In this document: one piece after another, positions 7,697-11,407 of the stretch
How the letters are laid out: each line of letters begins with the position of its first letter
How positions within the stretch are numbered: the first letter of the stretch is position 1
Source: Goniomonas avonlea
Lineage: Eukaryota > Cryptophyceae > Goniomonadida > Goniomonadaceae
Reading direction: 5' to 3'
Assembly: GCA_003573635.1 (NCBI GenBank)
Contig: QUTJ01031393.1
Span: forward strand, 1-11,407
Length of the DNA stretch: 11,407 nucleotides
The notes under the pieces: model-generated
The model's input: the letters and a program-made list of their open reading frames with translations, nothing else
What the model was told of the DNA's origin: nothing
Databases searched by the model: none
Program-made: the position numbers and the translations under genes

Positions 7697-8454
7697 AGTG
7701 CCTGCCTAGATGTGACCGCACCGTGTGTAACTCACTGGGGTAGACACGCACCTTGCTTCTTCCCTGACCATCCATGCCCAAACTCATCCCGTTTACTCTC
7801 TCAAACAGTCCCAGCCCCGAAACCGGAACGCCCGACAAAAGGCCCCCGGCAGCGCGGAAATGTGGCTTCTTCCCAGACTCATACAGCACCCGGAACAGAG
7901 GCCGGCGAGCGAACCAAGCAGCCTAATGCCGCGTTTCCACGATGGAGTGTCGCGGTCCCGCGCAACACCTCCCGCTACGCAGTTTTTCAAGACGCGGAGG
8001 ATAATGAGTGAATCGATGGACGGCAGAATATGTAAATACATAAGGGGGGGCGCCGGCTCAACTTGGCGAATACCAGTTTGTGTAATCAATTGAGATCACG
8101 TTCATATTCTGTACTAAAAGTGAACAACATATTTTGAAACGAAAAGAGCATCTCCGAGGCTCTCGGCATAAAATTCCGATGCCGACGGCGTCGTCCAGGA
8201 AAAAAGGGACAATTCTCCATAATTTTGAATATACCGAGGTGCGGCGAGACAGTGTTTTGGCGACAACAATTTCCATAATTTCGACCCAAGAATGCCAAGT
8301 TGGCGAACTCGTCGGAAATACAGTGTAATTTTGGTGATGCTGCTCCTTTTTGCTGACACACGCTGAAAGACACAAAGACAGCTAGAATCCCAAAACATTG
8401 TTTTATTCGGCCCTCACTCTGAGCGCACGGTGCAATTGCAAAACCGGCATGGAT
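7697..8454. other. Convergent 3' region with an A+T-richer stretch
   Basis: This 758-bp gap separates the 3' ends of the R3H gene (+) and lysA (-), so it should hold both 3' UTRs. The part from about 8000 to 8400 is visibly more A+T-rich than the coding DNA. It contains TATGTAAATACATA (8029-8042, a 6-bp inverted repeat), TCCATAATTT twice (from about 8217 and 8272), and the lysA polyadenylation hexamer. Short frames on both strands look random. No AATAAA is seen on + for the R3H gene; ATGTAAAT at 8030-8037 may serve instead. I found no tRNA or snRNA pattern. Confidence 0.5.
8402..8407 (-). terminator. AATAAA polyadenylation signal of lysA
   Basis: AATAAA on the minus strand, 48 nt past the lysA stop, in GGCCGAATAAAACAATG. 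Spacing and orientation suit a 3'-end signal for that gene. Confidence 0.7.
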
Positions 8455-10272
8455 CTAGATTCCGTCGGGGATGTGGGTGTTCTCATACAGCCTGGCGATC
8501 GTCTCGCGGTCCCGGATAACGGCAACTTGGCCATCAGGACGCAGGAGGAGCTCCGGGGCCCTCAGCTTTCCATTGTATTGGAACCCCATGGAGTGGGCGT
8601 GCGCTCCGGAATCGTGGATCTGAGGGGGACTGTTAGCCTACTTTCCGTTCCCTGGCTTCTGCCTGCTGTCTGCTCCCTCCCGTCGAGGACGACACCCTGG
8701 GAGACGGAAGACAGCCACGCTACCAGGCGCGGCAACCTCCCTCTCTCCTCCCTCCCCCTGCACTGCACACCCCTGCACTGCACACTGCTGCAGAGTGGCC
8801 TGACGATGCACTGCACCCCTGCACTGCTACTGCAGAGTGTGGGCAAGAATGCGGACAGACCTGATGAATGAACATGGGTCCCGTATGTCTGCCCAATCAA
8901 GGCAACATGGTCGATTCCATGCAGTCTGATCTCACGCGCTAGGACGCATCCAATCACGCGCAAGTCCCTGCCTTGTCTATTCTGCTTCTCGACTCACCAC
9001 AAACAAGTCCCCAATCGCTGTGGCCGGAGGCAGCAACCTGTCCTTGCAGAACCAGTCGTTGTTCTCGCAGAGTGTCCCAACCACATTGGCAGGCTTCCAG
9101 TCATCCTTGGGGGGCGCAACCTGCGTGGTTGTTAGCTTGGGCCCCTGGTGAACTTGAAGGACTTGCCTTGCCACCGTCGTGCTTCGGCACGGAAATGTAG
9201 TGGTAGGAGCCGTACATGCCAGGGCGCATAAGATTGCTCATGCAAGCGTCGAGGCCATAATACTTGGCGTACGTGTCTTTGATAGCGTGGCAGCGCGAAA
9301 CCAAATAACCGTGGGGTCCTGTCACGTACCGCCCATTTTCCATGCAAAGAATGGGTTCCTGGATCTTGTGCTCGGCAACCTTGGCGTCGACAACACCGCG
9401 CAAGATCTTCACCAGGGCGGGGACGTCCACAACGGGCTGGTCCGGCTTGTAGGTCACACCGAGGCCACCGCCGATGTTGACCATCTCGAAGTTGATGTCG
9501 AGCTTCGCCTTGATTTCGGCAATGGTGTCGAACAAGCGGGTCACGGTCTCAACCCAATAATCGTTGTTCAGGACGCACGATCCGGTCATCATGTGGATGC
9601 CGAATCGCTTAGCGCCGGCGTCTCTTGCCTTGCGGTAGGCTTCCACGATCTGAAACGGGGGGACACCAAATTTGGCGTCCGGTCCGCCAAGCACATTGCT
9701 GACGGTTTCACTGTCGGTACGGCCCAAACCAGGATTCAGCCTGAAAGAAATCAAGTCTGGGCACCGGCCCCGCGCTGCCACAAGAGAATCCACCAGGGAA
9801 ATATCGTCCAAGTTGATGATGACACCCTGATCGAAGGCAGTTCCGAGATCCTCCTGACTCGTGTAATTGCTTGTGTACATGACACGCTCACCGGGAAGGC
9901 CCAGCTGTTTAGCAATATAGAGCTCCGATGCCGAGCTGCAGTCGAGCCCACAGCCTTCGTTCACCAGCAGCTTCAGGATGGCCGGGTTCGGAAGGGCCTT
10001 GACAGCAAAGAACTGGACGAACCCAGGGAACGATCCACCGAACGAAGACAACAGACCCCGGATATTGTCACGAATTCCTGCTTCGTCGTAGAGCTGGAAC
10101 GGAGTCCCATGCTTCGCCGCAATCTCCTCAAGCACCGCAACATCGACTGGGCAATCGCGTGGCATGTTTCGCCAATCGGAATCTGTGAGCAACTTCGTTA
10201 GCGGTAAGCACTGATTCAGCACCTTCAAGTAGGGAGATAGAAATCACGCTAGTTACCACACTGAATCGCCAT
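8455..10272 (-). CDS. lysA: Diaminopimelate decarboxylase (four exons)
   Basis: Inferred exons: 10272-10257, 10182-9167, 9120-8998 and 8619-8455, giving 439 residues. The enzyme is a PLP-dependent fold-III decarboxylase that makes L-lysine from meso-diaminopimelate. Seen: FAVKALPNP with the PLP lysine K67, GLDCSSASEL (84-93), NIGGGLGV (241-248), ENGRY (287-291, where many relatives have EPGR), DACMSNLMRPGMYGSYH (317-333), GTLCENND with active-site-type Cys362, and IHDSGAHAHSMGF. These strings recall a LysA branch common in Firmicutes and related bacteria rather than the E. coli type, which hints at old transfer. The ATG at 10272 needs a 74-bp intron whose acceptor (CTAAC then TTGCTCACAG) is good. 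ATG 10165 would give a shorter protein, and in-frame ATG 10332 would add 20 residues rich in S, A and R that could be a targeting peptide. Confidence 0.9.
8620..8997 (-). other. 378-bp lysA intron containing tandem repeats
   Basis: The donor GTGAGT follows GGGGACTTGTTTGTG and the acceptor CCCCCTCAG precedes ATCCACGATTCCGG; joining them restores GDLFV-IHDSGAH, a conserved stretch of the family. At 378 bp it is several times longer than the other introns. It holds two adjacent copies of CCCTGCACTGCACAC (8756-8770 and 8771-8785) and a looser copy ending CTGCAGAGTG (about 8807-8839). Confidence 0.8.
9121..9166 (-). other. GC-AG intron in lysA (46 bp)
   Basis: The reading frame demands a phase-0 junction between HDGGK and VAPPKDDW. 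The only phase-0 donor here is AAG|GCAAGT, the classic GC-type donor context, paired with CTAACAACCACGCAG as branch point and acceptor. Nearby GT donors give a frame that soon meets TGA. Confidence 0.75.
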
Positions 10273-10353
10273 GCGGGATCTGGTGGATCTCGCAAGCGAG
10301 CTCGCATCGAGCTCAGATGGGAGAGGGCGCATCTCTGCAAAGTGGTTGGGGAA
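10273..10353. promoter_or_regulatory. 81-bp divergent promoter of lysA and the SDR gene
   Basis: The chosen lysA and SDR start codons are head to head with 81 bp between them. If lysA uses its upstream in-frame ATG (10332) the gap shrinks to 21 bp. GAGCTCGCATCGAGCTC (10298-10314) is a short near-palindrome. No TATA box is visible. Transcription starts probably lie inside this stretch or overlap the opposite gene. Confidence 0.5.
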
Positions 10354-11329
10354 ATGTTTCAGAAAGTTGCGACCTTTGTGTCCCGTCTCGGGGCTCGCTC
10401 CAGATGGAATGTGTTTGCTGGTTTTGGGTGCACGGCTGTCGTCGGTGGTGGAGTAGGTTTCGCAGCCTGCCGAGAAGAGAACATCGTTGCCAATCGTGGG
10501 TCAGAAAATACTAACCGAGAGTTTCAAGCTGACCTCTTGTCTCAGAGCGTGTGATTCAAGGCAAGGTCTTGATCACTGGGGCTGCCAGTGGTCTTGGTCG
10601 GTTGATGGCATTGGAGGTCGTGAAGGGTGATTTTTGCCACTGCTGATGCACCACTACAGGTAGCCAAGCGAGGAGGCACAGTGGTTGCCTGGGACATTAA
10701 TCGGGCCAATATGGACCAACTGCTTTTGGAGCTGCGGAAACTGACCCCGGGACGTGACCATTACGGCTACCTGGTTGATGTTTCCAGCCGAGAGAAGATC
10801 TATGAGGCAGCGGAGCAAGTCAAGAACGACGTTGGTAATATCAATGTGCTGATTAACAATGCAGGCATTGTAAGTTCGAGCAGATCCATCTTCACCAACT
10901 CATTCTTTCACCTCGCAGGTGGCTGGAAAGCCCTTCATGGAGCTCCCCGACGAGAAGATCGAGATGGTGATGAAAATCAACACACTTGGAATGTTCTGGA
11001 CGACAAAGGCGTTTCTTCCAGCGATGATCGCAGAAAATCGCGGGCACGTTGTGGCAATGGCGTCTGCCGCCGGTCTGATCGGTGTGAGCGGCCTCGCAGA
11101 CTACAGGTGCGCCCGACCGCTATTGAGTTCGGTGCTTGCGGCTTACACGAGCAACAGCGCCTCCAAGTTTGCCGTGGTGGGGTTCAATGAGTCTCTTCGA
11201 TTCGAGCTCGCCAAAATTGCTCCTGGGGTCCGGACCACGGTCGTGTGCCCGTTCTACATCAACACTGGACTGTTCAAGGGCGTCCAAACTCGATTCCCCC
11301 ATCTGCTCCCGGTCTTGGAGGCTGAGTAT
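10354..11329 (+). CDS. SDR16C/RDH10-like short-chain dehydrogenase, 3' end beyond window
   Basis: Inferred exons: 10354-10495, 10546-10616, 10660-10869, 10919-11106 and 11158-11329, giving 261 residues so far; introns are 50, 43, 49 and 51 bp. The gene runs past the window through a donor TAT|GTGCGT at 11330. Classical SDR signatures are present: TGAASGLG (58-65, NAD(P) binding), NNAG (137-140), N161, Ser190 in AMASAAG, and Y203-S-A-S-K207. The acceptor before 11158 was chosen because it keeps the Y-x3-K spacing. CPFYINTGLFKG (234-245) recalls retinol dehydrogenase 10 and the SDR16C group, which oxidise retinol or sterol-type alcohols; the substrate here is unknown. A hydrophobic stretch (about 20-38) suggests a membrane or lipid-droplet anchor. 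The donor at 10617 (GAG|GTCGTG) is weak and is set by alignment. Confidence 0.87.
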
Positions 11330-11407
11330 GTGCGTCTCGCCCTGTGTTCTTGTGTCTTTCACGGTCCCTCACGCCCACCTTTGCTGGATCTATCCTGTTC
11401 AATCCAC

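Noticed and set aside
9179-10201. 340-codon open frame on + opposite lysA
   Set aside because: It mirrors the GC-biased codon use of lysA, has no recognisable domain, and lies entirely antisense to a well-supported enzyme.
11107-11148. Earlier acceptor in the SDR gene, at TTACACGAG
   Set aside because: It would add two residues and break the Y-x3-K spacing; the acceptor at 11157 restores YSASK.

Overview
The window looks like nuclear DNA of a unicellular eukaryote. Its genes carry many short GT-AG introns: 17 inferred, most 41-103 bp, with CTAAC/CTGAC-like branch points before the acceptor. Genes lie on both strands, one AATAAA sits just past a stop codon, and moderately GC-rich coding DNA alternates with simple repeats. 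I see no operons, ribosome binding sites or tRNA/rRNA genes. The species cannot be fixed from the sequence. A diaminopimelate-type lysine gene argues against an animal; an alga, a stramenopile or another protist is possible.

Layout. 1-404: purine/pyrimidine minisatellite, then a 44-bp tandem repeat. 400-1673 (-): zinc-independent MDR quinone oxidoreductase-like gene, seven exons, C-terminus missing or beyond the repeats. 1674-2370: intergenic. 2371-3663 (-): secreted lysine-rich coiled-coil protein, five exons, family unknown. 3664-4783: long gap with a CTCGAG-rich minisatellite and an orphan AATAAA. 4784-6049 (-): intronless protein with a ubiquitin-like domain, a HAD-phosphatase-like domain and an SP-rich tail. 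6050-6592: divergent promoter region. 6593-7696 (+): intronless membrane-anchored R3H/RRM-like protein resembling R3HCC1L. 7697-8454: convergent 3' region with an A+T-richer stretch. 8455-10272 (-): diaminopimelate decarboxylase (lysA), four exons, one GC-AG intron. 10354-end (+): RDH10/SDR16C-like short-chain dehydrogenase, five exons seen, continuing past the window.

The genes do not form an obvious pathway. The closest pairing is lysA with the SDR gene, head to head with 81 bp between start codons, so a shared promoter is likely. All multi-exon models come from reading frame and family alignment by eye. They keep frame at every junction, but transcript data were not available.
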